Below are positions 44,164 to 52,762 of a stretch of 64,000 bases of DNA, piece after piece. The stretch's first letter is position 1, and each line of letters begins with the position of its first letter. A model generated the notes under the pieces. That model saw only the letters and a program-made list of their open reading frames with translations. It made no database searches and was not told the origin of the DNA. Source of the stretch: a bacterium (lineage in GTDB: Bacteria > Planctomycetota > Planctomycetia > Pirellulales > Pirellulaceae); assembly GCA_030430075.1 (NCBI GenBank), contig JAUIGN010000002.1:62001-126000 (forward strand), read 5' to 3'. Both the position numbers and the translations under genes were made by a program.

Positions 44164-44933
44164 GCGGCGCCTCCCGCCGGTGCATCATCCGGTCCATCAC
44201 CCAGTGTGTGACGCTGCGCGTTGATGAACTCCGTGACGAACGGATCCGCCGGGTTCTTCAAGAGTTCGCTGAGGCTACCGCGTTGGACGAGTTGGCCGGC
44301 ACGGAGCAAGAGGATTTCGTCCGCAAAAAAGGCGGCCTCGTGGACATCGTGGGTCACAATCACGACCGTCTTGTTGAGCCGCCGAAAGATGGACCGCAGG
44401 TCGGCCTGCAGATCGGCGCGGATGATCGGGTCGAGCGCGCCGAGCGGCTCGTCCATCAAGAGCACATCGGGATCGAGCATGAGGGCCCGCATCAGCCCGA
44501 CCCGCTGCTGCTGGCCACCAGATAGCTGGGACGAGAATCGTTCGAGTTCGGCGCGGGGCAACTGGACCAGCTCCGCCAGCTCGCACAGCCGTTCCTCAAT
44601 CCGGGGTCCCGCCCACTTGAGCTGCCGGGCAACCAGGCTCACATTCTGGCTGGCCGTCAAGTGCGGAAAGAGGCCCGCGTGCTGGATCACGTAGCCGATC
44701 CGCCGGCGAAGCTCGAGCATGTTGGCCGGGCAGAGCACCTCGCCTGCAATGCGTACCGTGCCACTGTCCGCGCTCACCAGACCGAGCATCAGCTTCAGCA
44801 ACGTCGATTTGCCGCAGCCACTGGTGCCGAGCAATACGTAAATTCGTCCCGCATCGAAGGTCAGGTCGAGCGGCGCCAAAGCCGTAACTTGACCGTACTT
44901 CTTAGAGACGTTCTCGAGTGCGATAATGGCCAT
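44160..44933 (-). CDS. OpuC-type ABC transporter ATPase
   Basis: 257 residues. Walker A GTSGCGKSTLLKLMLGL near residue 40, Q-loop YVIQHAGLFPHLT, ABC signature SQLSGGQQQRVGLMRAL, Walker B VLLMDEPLGALD and switch His in VVIVTHDVHEA are all intact. Sequence such as FFADEILLLRAGQLVQRGSLSELLKNPADPFV fits quaternary-amine/osmoprotectant uptake ATPases (OpuCA, EgtV). No CBS domains follow, unlike many OpuA ATPases. The ATG at 44933 opens IIALENVSKKYG. It overlaps the fused permease gene by four bases and lies 136 bases after egtD on the same strand, so translation with the permease is coupled. Confidence 0.94.
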   Translation of the reverse strand: MAIIALENVSKKYGQVTALAPLDLTFDAGRIYVLLGTSGCGKSTLLKLMLGLVSADSGTVRIAGEVLCPANMLELRRRIGYVIQHAGLFPHLTASQNVSLVARQLKWAGPRIEERLCELAELVQLPRAELERFSSQLSGGQQQRVGLMRALMLDPDVLLMDEPLGALDPIIRADLQADLRSIFRRLNKTVVIVTHDVHEAAFFADEILLLRAGQLVQRGSLSELLKNPADPFVTEFINAQRHTLGDGPDDAPAGGAA

Positions 44934-45069
44934 GAAGATCCATGATTCGGCAGGCAGCCGGTGGTCGTCGTCGCTTGCCCATGCCGGCATGCGCGGCCCG
45001 CTCGTCCGCCAGATACCTTTGCAATCGCACTCGACATCGCCTGCCGACCGCGCTTGGTGTCTCTGCTTC

Positions 45070-46044
45070 TCAGTCGACGATCACCAGGTGCAGCACGGCG
45101 AACATGCCCGCCGTGTCGGTCCAATGGCGGCGGAGCGTCAGCCCCACGCCGGATGCCATCTCAGCGAAACCGTCGATGGTGTACTTGTGCGAAAACTCGG
45201 TTCGAATCGCTTCGCCGGACTCTAACTTGAATGATCGATCTCCCACGGTCATCACCTGCTCGCACTGACTCACCACAGAGATCTCAACGCGCCCCCGCTC
45301 GGCATCGTACACGGCCCGGTGCGAAAACTGTTCGATGTCGACATCACCCTGCAGTTCAAGTTTGATCCGCTCCAGCAGATTCAAGTTGAATGCGGCCGTC
45401 ACCCCTGCGGCGTCATTGTAGGCCGCTTCCAGCGTACGATGGTCTTTCTGCAGATCGATGCCGACCAACAAGCCGCCGCCCCGGCCACACAGCGTCGCAA
45501 TGTTGGCGAGGATCCGGCGAGCTGCCTCCGGCTGGAAATTGCCGATGGTCGAACCTGGAAAGTAGACCGCATGATGGGTCGGCCGGATTCGCGGCTGCGG
45601 CAAATGAAAGGGCGTTGTGAAATCGGCACAAACGGGCAGGACCTCGACGTCCGGGTAGAGTCGCGACAACGCATCCGCACTGCGATGCAGGTGCGATCGC
45701 GAAATATCCACCGGCACATAGGCTGCCGGGGCTTCGAGGTGATCCAGGATCAGCCGCGTCTTGGTACTGCTCCCGCTGCCGTATTCGACCAACATCACGC
45801 CGCTTCCAATGCCGGCGCACATCTCGGCTGCGTAGGTGCGCATGATTTCCAACTCGGTGCGCGTCAAGTAATACTCGTCCAGTTGGCAAATCTGATCGAA
45901 GAGCCGCGAGCCGCGTTGGTCGTAGAAATACTTGCAGGGCAACGTCTTGGGCGCGCCCCCCAAGCCGGCAATCACATCATCGTGAAACGTCTGAGTGGCC
46001 GGCTCGAGATCCAACAGCTTGGTTTCAGGCCTTGATTCCAACAT
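45070..46044 (-). CDS. egtD: L-histidine N-alpha-methyltransferase EgtD
   Basis: 324 residues. EgtD trimethylates histidine with SAM to give hercynine, the first step of ergothioneine synthesis. Diagnostic segments are KYFYDQRGSRLFDQICQLDEYYLTRTELEIM near residue 35-65, the SAM-binding VEYGSGSSTKTRLILDHL, VPVDIS, VYFPGSTIGNF and the C-terminal FAVLHLVIVD. GGAG lies four bases before the ATG at 46044; the longer frame to 46245 is unrelated. It is the first gene of the leftward group egtD, ABC ATPase, binding-protein/permease, DUF427, egtB. Confidence 0.95.
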   Translation of the reverse strand: MLESRPETKLLDLEPATQTFHDDVIAGLGGAPKTLPCKYFYDQRGSRLFDQICQLDEYYLTRTELEIMRTYAAEMCAGIGSGVMLVEYGSGSSTKTRLILDHLEAPAAYVPVDISRSHLHRSADALSRLYPDVEVLPVCADFTTPFHLPQPRIRPTHHAVYFPGSTIGNFQPEAARRILANIATLCGRGGGLLVGIDLQKDHRTLEAAYNDAAGVTAAFNLNLLERIKLELQGDVDIEQFSHRAVYDAERGRVEISVVSQCEQVMTVGDRSFKLESGEAIRTEFSHKYTIDGFAEMASGVGLTLRRHWTDTAGMFAVLHLVIVD

Positions 46045-46567
46045 GGGTCTCCGGGGATGAGAGGTTTCTGCTCGCGATACTCGATCTGACACGTACAGTG
46101 CAAGGAGCTCCGAATCCGTCCATGACGTCGCGTCTTGTCTACCGACGACATTCGGGCGCTCAATCTTTGCCGCAGCCAAGAGGGTCAATGCCCGGCATGG
46201 ACGGCCATCCGCCACAGGTCGCCGCCTGCGGGGGCAATTGCCCACTCGCCCCAGCCGGTACCGCTCGAATCAGATCCAGTGCAGCTCCGGCCGGGATGAC
46301 GAGTGGCGGACCAAAACCGACAGGTGGCCAGAGCGAATACTGCACGACGTTCCCCCCTACTGTTGCGGCATGAGCGGTCGCTGACAACCCCCTCGCCGTG
46401 TTCGCAGGCATGCGACCGAGCCGCCACGGTCGACACTCGCCCCCTCAGCAAGCATCGCCTGGCGGTGCAGCGGGACCACATGTCCGTTGGTCGATCCCGA
46501 TGGTCGATCAAAGCGTAGTGCCGGCAATCCGCTCGATCGCCGCTGGCGTGTTAATGCGAAGGGATCT
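46045..46567. other. Intergenic, no firm gene
   Basis: 523 bases between the 3' end of a leftward sulfatase and egtD, so it should hold the egt promoter. A minus-strand frame at 46160-46411 (83 residues, Pro/Ala/Gly-rich) has less arginine than most shadow frames, but no family match or ribosome site was seen, so I do not call it. Confidence 0.45.
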
Positions 46568-48175
46568 TCAATTCGCGAGTTCCGGGAACGCGGCCACGAC
46601 CGGCGCGGGAAACGGGTTCGGCCCACCGTCATTCTGCAGGCTTGGCCCGGAAGTGGTCCGGCCGTTACGGATCGCGGTATCCAGCTGTCCCACGAGCTTC
46701 TTGACCAAGTCAGGATGCGCGGCGGCAACGTTCTCTTGCTCGGCGGGATCCTCCTCCAGATTGAACAACTGGACGGGAGGCAGCTTGCGATTTTTCAGAG
46801 CAACGTTCGGCCGGGGCGCAGACCAGCCGCCGGAACCTGGGCAGAGACAAAGCTTCCAGTTGGCATCGCGGATGGCGAACGAACCGTTGATGGAATGATG
46901 GACGGTGATGCCGCGAGATTCCTGCTCCTTGCCCAGGAGTGTCGGCAGAAAAGAGAAGGAATCTTCGCCCGTGTTTGGACAGCCGACGATTTCGGCAGCG
47001 GTGGCAAAGAGATCCGTGGTGCAGAGCGTACGATCCGAACTGCTACCTGCGGCCACGCGCCCGGGCCAACGGACGATGAAGGGGACGCGGTGCCCCCCCT
47101 CGTAGATGTCGGCCTTGTGCCCGCGCCAGTCTCCGTTCGGCTGATGACCTTGCTTGACGAGATCGGGAATCTTGGCGGCCGGCGAGCAACCGTTGTCCGC
47201 AGTGAAGATGACGACGGTATCCTCCGCCAACCCGTGACGATCCAGGGCGGCGAGCACTTCGCCGACCACCCAGTCGGTCTCCATCAAAAAGTCCCCGTAG
47301 CTCCCCAGCCCCGACTTGCCTTGCCATGTTGGCGAGGGCACGATCGGCGTGTGCGGGCTGGTCAGCGGGAGGTAGAGAAAGAACGGCTGCTCCTTCCCGT
47401 CTGCGGCGCGCTGGTCGATGTAGTCCACCGAGTGTTTGGCCCATTGCCGCAAACAGTCGACCGCCTCGAACTCGGCGGAAGCCGCCCCGGGCCGATGAAA
47501 GGCCTTTGTCACGGTTGCCGGCGCAACCGCCTTGTCGTTCTCAATGTATACGTACGGTGCCATGTCCAGGGATGCCTGGATGCCGAAAAAGTAGTCAAAC
47601 CCATTGGCATTTGGAGTGATTGCCGATTTGCCGTAGTCGATGTCCCACCCCTGCCCTTTTTGCTCCGCCGTGCGTTTGGGTGGCGAGTCCAAGAACTGCC
47701 AGCCGATCCCCAAGTGCCACTTGCCGATACAGGCCGTGTGATAACCTTGCCCTTTGAGCATCGACGCGACCGTGGGGCGGGATGCGGGGATCAAGGGGCG
47801 ATCGTGAGGATCAAAAAACACCGACTTCTTCAAACGAGATCGCCAGTTATAACGGCCCGTCAAAATCCCATAACGGGTGGGCGTGCAAACCGACGACGAC
47901 GTATGGGCATCGCGGAATCGCATCCCTTCCCTGGCCAGACGATCACAGTTCGGGGTCGGCGCCTTGCCACCGGCATGGGCGACGTCGCCATAACCCATAT
48001 CATCGGCCAGAATGTAGACGATATTGGGATGCCCATCTCCGGCCGCCGCGTCACGCGCCGCCAGCAAGCTTGCCAGGAGGGCCGACAGGCCGAGCAGCCC
48101 CGCGATCAGCATCCGGTGCTGACGTGATGACAATGGCGACAAACAACCGGAATGCGCGAAAACAAGGATGGACAT
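46568..48175 (-). CDS. Formylglycine-dependent arylsulfatase
   Basis: 535 residues. A signal peptide (MLIAGLLGLSALLASLLAARDAAAG) precedes NIVYILADDMGYGDV with the metal-binding Asp pair. The modification signature SVCTPTRYGILTGRY carries Cys97; GKWHLG, PLTSPHTPIVPS and FTADNGC complete the active site. It is closest in style to planctomycete arylsulfatase A-like enzymes acting on sulfated polysaccharides or esters. The ATG at 48175 and an internal ATG at 48112 are both possible; the second gives a standard leader length. The upstream region contains copy C of the 50-bp repeat. The gene differs from the sulfatase at 15142 in motif (CTPTR against CTPSR) and length. Confidence 0.93.
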   Translation of the reverse strand: MSILVFAHSGCLSPLSSRQHRMLIAGLLGLSALLASLLAARDAAAGDGHPNIVYILADDMGYGDVAHAGGKAPTPNCDRLAREGMRFRDAHTSSSVCTPTRYGILTGRYNWRSRLKKSVFFDPHDRPLIPASRPTVASMLKGQGYHTACIGKWHLGIGWQFLDSPPKRTAEQKGQGWDIDYGKSAITPNANGFDYFFGIQASLDMAPYVYIENDKAVAPATVTKAFHRPGAASAEFEAVDCLRQWAKHSVDYIDQRAADGKEQPFFLYLPLTSPHTPIVPSPTWQGKSGLGSYGDFLMETDWVVGEVLAALDRHGLAEDTVVIFTADNGCSPAAKIPDLVKQGHQPNGDWRGHKADIYEGGHRVPFIVRWPGRVAAGSSSDRTLCTTDLFATAAEIVGCPNTGEDSFSFLPTLLGKEQESRGITVHHSINGSFAIRDANWKLCLCPGSGGWSAPRPNVALKNRKLPPVQLFNLEEDPAEQENVAAAHPDLVKKLVGQLDTAIRNGRTTSGPSLQNDGGPNPFPAPVVAAFPELAN

Positions 48176-48435
48176 AGAATGACCCTTGGACCAGGAGAGG
48201 GTTGGATGGCTGGTGGTGATAACCGAATGCGAGCTGGGATGGTTTGCCGACCAGTATCCATGCGCACCAAGAACGGGTCAAATCGGCATGCGCCGGATCG
48301 AACCAAGGCAGATCGGTCCGCTCAGAGACGACCGGGTCGCTGGCACGGCGCGGCGTGGTTCGGTCCGATTGCGAATATTGTCGCGCCCCCACAAACCGAT
48401 TAACATCAGTGCTGAGTTGACATTCCGACCCTGTC

Positions 48436-48465
48436 GCTCGACGCAGCTCGACGCGGCTCGAAAGC
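48436..48465. repeat. 10-bp tandem repeat
   Basis: GCTCGACGCA, GCTCGACGCG and a degraded GCTCGAAAGC lie in tandem, ending six bases before copy C of the 50-bp repeat. Confidence 0.8.
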
Positions 48466-48471
48466 TTATTT

Positions 48472-48521
48472 GCTCGGCGCGGGTCTCCGACCCCGCCGAA
48501 ACCGCCGACCGAAGGTCTCCC
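48472..48521. repeat. 50-bp dispersed repeat, copy C
   Basis: Identical over 50 bases to copy A at 2369-2418. It is followed directly by three and a half CCCCAA hexamers (48521-48542). A C-rich right flank is shared with copy A but not with copy B. Confidence 0.92.
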
Positions 48522-48637
48522 CCCAACCCCAACCCCAACCCCATAAGCCCCCACCAATCACCAGAAAAGTGCGGCCCAAAATGAACTTCCGCGAGGCGGC
48601 AATCGACACGGAGATGCCAGCTCAAACGCAGGAAAGC

Positions 48638-48660
48638 GTCATGCACAGCATGACCTACGG
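48638..48660 (+). repeat. 23-bp palindromic element, copy 3
   Basis: GTCATGCACAGCATGAC then CTACGG, identical over 23 bases to copy 1 (27583-27605). It lies 111 bases before the start of the PSCyt1/DUF1553 gene and in the same orientation as it. Confidence 0.92.
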
Positions 48661-48771
48661 AAAAGTGTGGCGAGGTCGGAGCCCCGCGGCAAACTCGAAC
48701 CCGCGCCGCACCATCGAATTCGCGGCCAACACGTCGCCACCATCGAGTAATCCGAGGCGGTAAACTCTCTC

Positions 48772-51291
48772 ATGACATTACGTTGGCAATCGATGGCCTG
48801 GGCCTGTCTGATCTGGGTTGTGGCATGGCTTCCGCTGCAGACGGCCCGTGCAGCGAACTCGGATGACGGCATCGAGTTTTTCGAGAAGAAGATCCGTCCT
48901 CTCTTGATCGAACGGTGTTATGCATGTCATTCGGACCGTGAAGGAACTCGGGAAGGCGGCTTGGCACTCGACAGTCACTCGGCGCGCCTCGCAGGCGGTG
49001 AACGTGGTACTGCTGTGAAGCCTGGCAATTTGGACGCCAGCTTGCTGATCCAAGCGGTCCGATATGCCGACCCGCAATTGCAGATGCCGCCTGACAAGCG
49101 GCTACCGGCTTCGGCGATCGCGGATTTCGAGCGTTGGGTACGGTTGGGGGCCCCTGCCCCACAGGACGACGACGCGCCCCGTTCGACGCCGCGTTCTTCC
49201 CCTGCCGATCCGCTCGCGGGCAGGGAACACTGGGCATTTCGCCCGCTGCAGCCGTCCGGCCTGCCTGCCGTTAAGGCAGCCGAATGGCCGCGGACGCGGA
49301 CGGACTATCATGTGTTGGCCGGCCTGGAGGCCAACGGCCTGCAACCGGCGGACGATGCCGATCGGCGAACGTTGATCCGCCGCACTTACTTTCAACTGAT
49401 TGGCCTGCCGCCGACACCCGCGCAAGTCGCTCGGTTCTTAAGCGACGAGCGTGACGACGCATTCGCGCATGTCGTTGACGAGCTGCTGGAGTCACCCCAG
49501 TTTGGCGAACGCTGGGGACGCCACTGGCTGGACCTGGCCCGCTACGCAGACTCAAACGGTCTGGACGAGAACTTCCTTTTTCGCGAAGCCTGGCGATACC
49601 GCAATTGGGTCATTGATGCCGTCAACGCGGACCTGCCTTACGATGACTTCCTCGTGCACCAGTTGGCCGGCGACCTGCTACCCCACGACTCGGTGGACCA
49701 ACGCGATCGGCAACGGATTGCCGCGGGATTTCTGGTCATCGGCCCCAAGGTCTTGCTGGGCAACAACCCGCAGGAGCGAATCATGGACGTCGCCGACGAA
49801 CAGCTCGACACCATCGGCAAGGCCGTACTCGGCCAGACGCTGGGGTGTGCCCGTTGCCACGATCATAAATTCGATCCGATCCCGACGGCGGATTACTACG
49901 CGTTGGCGGGCATCATGACGTCCACCGAAGTGATGCAGCAGCGGTATATGCTGGGCCAGCAGCGCGTCATGGAACGGCTGGTCGGCCTGGGAGCCGAAGA
50001 GAATGCGGTCAACGCTGCCTACGAGAAGTACTGGCGAGAAAGCAAAACGTTGCAGGAACGGGCCAAGCAGGGCAAGGCCGCCTTGGAGTTGCTGAAGAAA
50101 AACGATCAGGACGGCTTGAAAGATCTCGCTGAAAAGCACGCCGGGGTCGTCGCTGCCGAAGCGCTCGACGCCGACCAGCAGCCGCCCCAACGCATGGCAG
50201 CCCAAGAGAAGCTTGTTGCCACGCTGGTCGCCGCGGCGAATCCACCCGCCATTCCACCTCGGGCGATGATCCCGGGCGACGTAGCAAAACCGAAGAACGA
50301 GGCGATCCGTCTGGCCGGCCAATTCGATCGGCCGGGCGACGAAGTGGAGCGGGGTTTCTTGCGGGTCGTCAGCGACCGGAAATTCGAATTGCCTGAGAAT
50401 CAGAGCGGCCGGCTCGAACTGGCAGCCTGGCTGACGGATGTCGAGCATGGTGCCGGCAACCTGTCGGCCCGCGTGCTGGCCAACCGGATCTGGCACCACC
50501 TGATGGGCCGCGGCATCGTTCGCACAGTCGACAACCTGGGGCGGACGGGTGAAGCGCCGAGCCATCCGGAGCTGCTTGATGCGTTGGCTGCGCAGTTGAT
50601 CGCGTCCGATTGGTCGTTAAAGGCGTTGGTCCGCGAGATTGTGACCAGCCGCACCTTCCAACTGAGCAGTCGCCACGACGCGCGGGCACACGAGGTTGAC
50701 CCCGACAACCGGCTCCTTTGGCGGGGCCATCGCCGACGCCTCGGCCCCGAGGCACTGCGCGACGCGATGCTGGCGGTCGCGGGGACGTTGGACCTGAAGC
50801 CCATGGATTCGACGGTCTCTTATTTGGGAGACCAGGCGACGGCGGTCGGCGCCAACAAGAATCGGCGCCGCACGGATTTTCCTTGCCGCAGCGTTTACCT
50901 GCCGGTGATCCGCAACGACTTACCCGAAGTCTTCGACGTCTTTGACTTTGCCGATCCGCACGCCACGACCGGCCTTCGCCCCCAGACGATCGTCGCCACA
51001 CAAGGCCTGTTCATCCTCAACGACGAAACGGTCATGGACGCCGCCCGTGCCGCGGCAAGCCGACTCCTGGTCGAAGTGCAGCCGCCGTCCGATCGAGGGC
51101 GAGTGACGTGGATGTTCGAACATCTCGTCGGTCACCTCCCGACCGCGGACGAGGAGCAGCAGATTCTGGCTTTCGTTCGCGCCACCGCCGAACGTCTGCG
51201 GAGCGAGGGCGTTGCTGATCCGGACCGCACGTCCTGGGCAACCGCCTGCCATGCGTTGTTTGCGTCGAGCCGTTTTCAAATACTCGATTGA
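48772..51291 (+). CDS. PSCyt1/DUF1549/DUF1553 surface protein
   Basis: 839 residues with a signal peptide (MAWACLIWVVAWLPLQTARA). Residues about 35-120 are a planctomycete cytochrome-c-like domain with one CxxCH haem site (ERCYACHSD). DUF1549 follows ([35 protein letters not shown]) with a second CxxCH in [12 protein letters not shown], then a helical insertion and DUF1553 (LARVLANRIWHHLMGRGIVRT, HPELLDALA). The protein should bind one or two haems outside the cytoplasm; its reaction is unknown. It is paired with the DUF1501 gene 16 bases downstream, the usual two-gene unit in this phylum. Confidence 0.92.
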   Translation: MTLRWQSMAWACLIWVVAWLPLQTARAANSDDGIEFFEKKIRPLLIERCYACHSDREGTREGGLALDSHSARLAGGERGTAVKPGNLDASLLIQAVRYADPQLQMPPDKRLPASAIADFERWVRLGAPAPQDDDAPRSTPRSSPADPLAGREHWAFRPLQPSGLPAVKAAEWPRTRTDYHVLAGLEANGLQPADDADRRTLIRRTYFQLIGLPPTPAQVARFLSDERDDAFAHVVDELLESPQFGERWGRHWLDLARYADSNGLDENFLFREAWRYRNWVIDAVNADLPYDDFLVHQLAGDLLPHDSVDQRDRQRIAAGFLVIGPKVLLGNNPQERIMDVADEQLDTIGKAVLGQTLGCARCHDHKFDPIPTADYYALAGIMTSTEVMQQRYMLGQQRVMERLVGLGAEENAVNAAYEKYWRESKTLQERAKQGKAALELLKKNDQDGLKDLAEKHAGVVAAEALDADQQPPQRMAAQEKLVATLVAAANPPAIPPRAMIPGDVAKPKNEAIRLAGQFDRPGDEVERGFLRVVSDRKFELPENQSGRLELAAWLTDVEHGAGNLSARVLANRIWHHLMGRGIVRTVDNLGRTGEAPSHPELLDALAAQLIASDWSLKALVREIVTSRTFQLSSRHDARAHEVDPDNRLLWRGHRRRLGPEALRDAMLAVAGTLDLKPMDSTVSYLGDQATAVGANKNRRRTDFPCRSVYLPVIRNDLPEVFDVFDFADPHATTGLRPQTIVATQGLFILNDETVMDAARAAASRLLVEVQPPSDRGRVTWMFEHLVGHLPTADEEQQILAFVRATAERLRSEGVADPDRTSWATACHALFASSRFQILD

Positions 51292-51307
51292 GAAGTGGAT
51301 TCGCCTT

Positions 51308-52729
51308 ATGGGATGTCATCGTTTCCTGAACACCGTGTCACGGCGGGACCTGCTGCGAACGAGCGCCACCGGTTTCGCCGGCCTGGCACTCGCCGCCATG
51401 ACAGGCCAGTCGGGTCAGGTCCATGGTGCGGCAACCTCCGGGGAAGCCGGACTTGCGCAAGTACCCCATCATCCGCCGCGGGCCAAGCGGATTATCTTCC
51501 TGTTCATGTGGGGCGGCCCGAGTCACGTCGACCTGTTCGACCCCAAGCCGACGCTGGCTCGCGAAGACGGCAAACAGCTGGCCGGAGCCTCCGTGGGAAG
51601 TGACCGGAAGCAGTTGGGCACGTTGCTCGCTTCGCCGTTCAAATTCGCACAACACGGTGACAGCGGGGTCTGGATGAGCGAACTGTTCCCGCACTTGTCA
51701 CGCCAGGCCGATCGGCTCTGCGTCATTCGCTCGCTGCACACCGAAGGCAATGCGCACGGCGAGGCCTTACTGCGGCTCCACACAGGGCAGGCGAACCTGG
51801 TGCGGCCCAGCGTCGGGGCCTGGGTCAGCTACGGGCTGGGGCGGGAAAACGAGAACCTGCCGGCCTTTATTACGATCTCCCCGCCCCGCGGCCATGGGGG
51901 CGTGCAAAACTATGGCAACGCGTTCCTGCCCGCCAGACACCAGGGAACCGCCATTGGCTCGGCGGAAATACCGATTGCTCAAGCCGCGGTCGCCAACCTG
52001 GGCAACAAGCGGCTGAGCTCCGACGTGCAGCGGCGGCAGTTGGATCTGATTCAAGCGTTGAATCGGAAGCACCTCGATCAAGCGACCGCCGATCCCCAGA
52101 TCGAAGGCCTCATCGCCAACTACGAGCTCGCATTCCGCATGCAGTCCACCATGCCGAACGTGATGCGTCTCGAGTCGGAGACACAGGAGACGCTCGATCT
52201 GTACGGGGTCGACCAGGATCCGACGGACAACTTCGCGCGGCAGTGTCTGCTGGCGCGCCGCTTCGCAGAAAGCGGTGTGCGCTATATCCAGGTTTCCACC
52301 GACTACACCTGGGACCATCACCAGAAAGTCAAGGAAGGCAGCATCACCGAGTCGGCCAAGGTGGATCGTCCCATTGCCGGACTGTTGGAAGATCTCGGCC
52401 GCCGCGGCCTGCTGGAAGATACGCTGGTGTTGTGGGGCGCCGAGTTCGGCCGGACACCGATGGTTGAAAATGGTGATGGCCGTAATCACCATCCCAGGGC
52501 GTTTACCATGTGGATGGCCGGCGGCGGTGCCCGCGGCGGGATGACATTCGGTTCGACGGACGACTTCGGGTACGCACCCGCGGACCGCCCGGTGCACATG
52601 CATGACATGCACGCCACGTTGCTCCACGCGCTGGGACTCGATCACAAGCGACTCACCTATCGGCACGCGGGGCGCGACTTTCGGCTTACCGACGTCTACG
52701 GGAATGTCGTGCACGACGTTCTCGCGTAA
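51308..52729 (+). CDS. DUF1501 protein with Tat signal
   Basis: 473 residues. A Tat leader is clear: NTVSRRDLLRTSATGFAGLALAAMTG. The body contains FLFMWGGPSHVDLFDPKP near residue 60, CLLARRFAESGVRYIQVSTDY and the C-terminal LWGAEFGRTPMVE, GRNHHPRAFTMWMAGGGARGG. It is co-transcribed with the DUF1553 gene that ends 16 bases upstream. Tat export implies folding, possibly with a cofactor, before secretion. The start at 51308 is the ATG that begins the leader; the frame extends back into the preceding gene. Function in the PSCyt1/DUF1501 pair is not established. Confidence 0.92.
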   Translation: MGCHRFLNTVSRRDLLRTSATGFAGLALAAMTGQSGQVHGAATSGEAGLAQVPHHPPRAKRIIFLFMWGGPSHVDLFDPKPTLAREDGKQLAGASVGSDRKQLGTLLASPFKFAQHGDSGVWMSELFPHLSRQADRLCVIRSLHTEGNAHGEALLRLHTGQANLVRPSVGAWVSYGLGRENENLPAFITISPPRGHGGVQNYGNAFLPARHQGTAIGSAEIPIAQAAVANLGNKRLSSDVQRRQLDLIQALNRKHLDQATADPQIEGLIANYELAFRMQSTMPNVMRLESETQETLDLYGVDQDPTDNFARQCLLARRFAESGVRYIQVSTDYTWDHHQKVKEGSITESAKVDRPIAGLLEDLGRRGLLEDTLVLWGAEFGRTPMVENGDGRNHHPRAFTMWMAGGGARGGMTFGSTDDFGYAPADRPVHMHDMHATLLHALGLDHKRLTYRHAGRDFRLTDVYGNVVHDVLA

Positions 52730-52762
52730 CTCGTTCTGTCTGGTCCCGGATTCCCGCGCGTC

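Larger units (their letters stand above)
48176..48771. other. Divergent intergenic region with two repeat families
   Basis: 596 bases between divergent sulfatase and PSCyt1/DUF1553 genes. It contains a 10-bp tandem repeat (48436-48465), copy C of the 50-bp repeat (48472-48521) with a CCCCAA run after it, and copy 3 of the 23-bp palindromic element (48638-48660). No gene is supported. Confidence 0.65.

Noticed and set aside
46160..46411. 83-residue minus-strand frame between egtD and the sulfatase
   Set aside because: Composition is less shadow-like than most, but it is Pro/Ala/Gly-rich with no recognisable domain or Shine-Dalgarno match; not enough to call a gene.
48521..48542. CCCCAA run as a telomere-like or chromosome-end sequence
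   Set aside because: Only three and a half hexamers, inside ordinary chromosomal genes; simple slippage next to the 50-bp repeat explains it.
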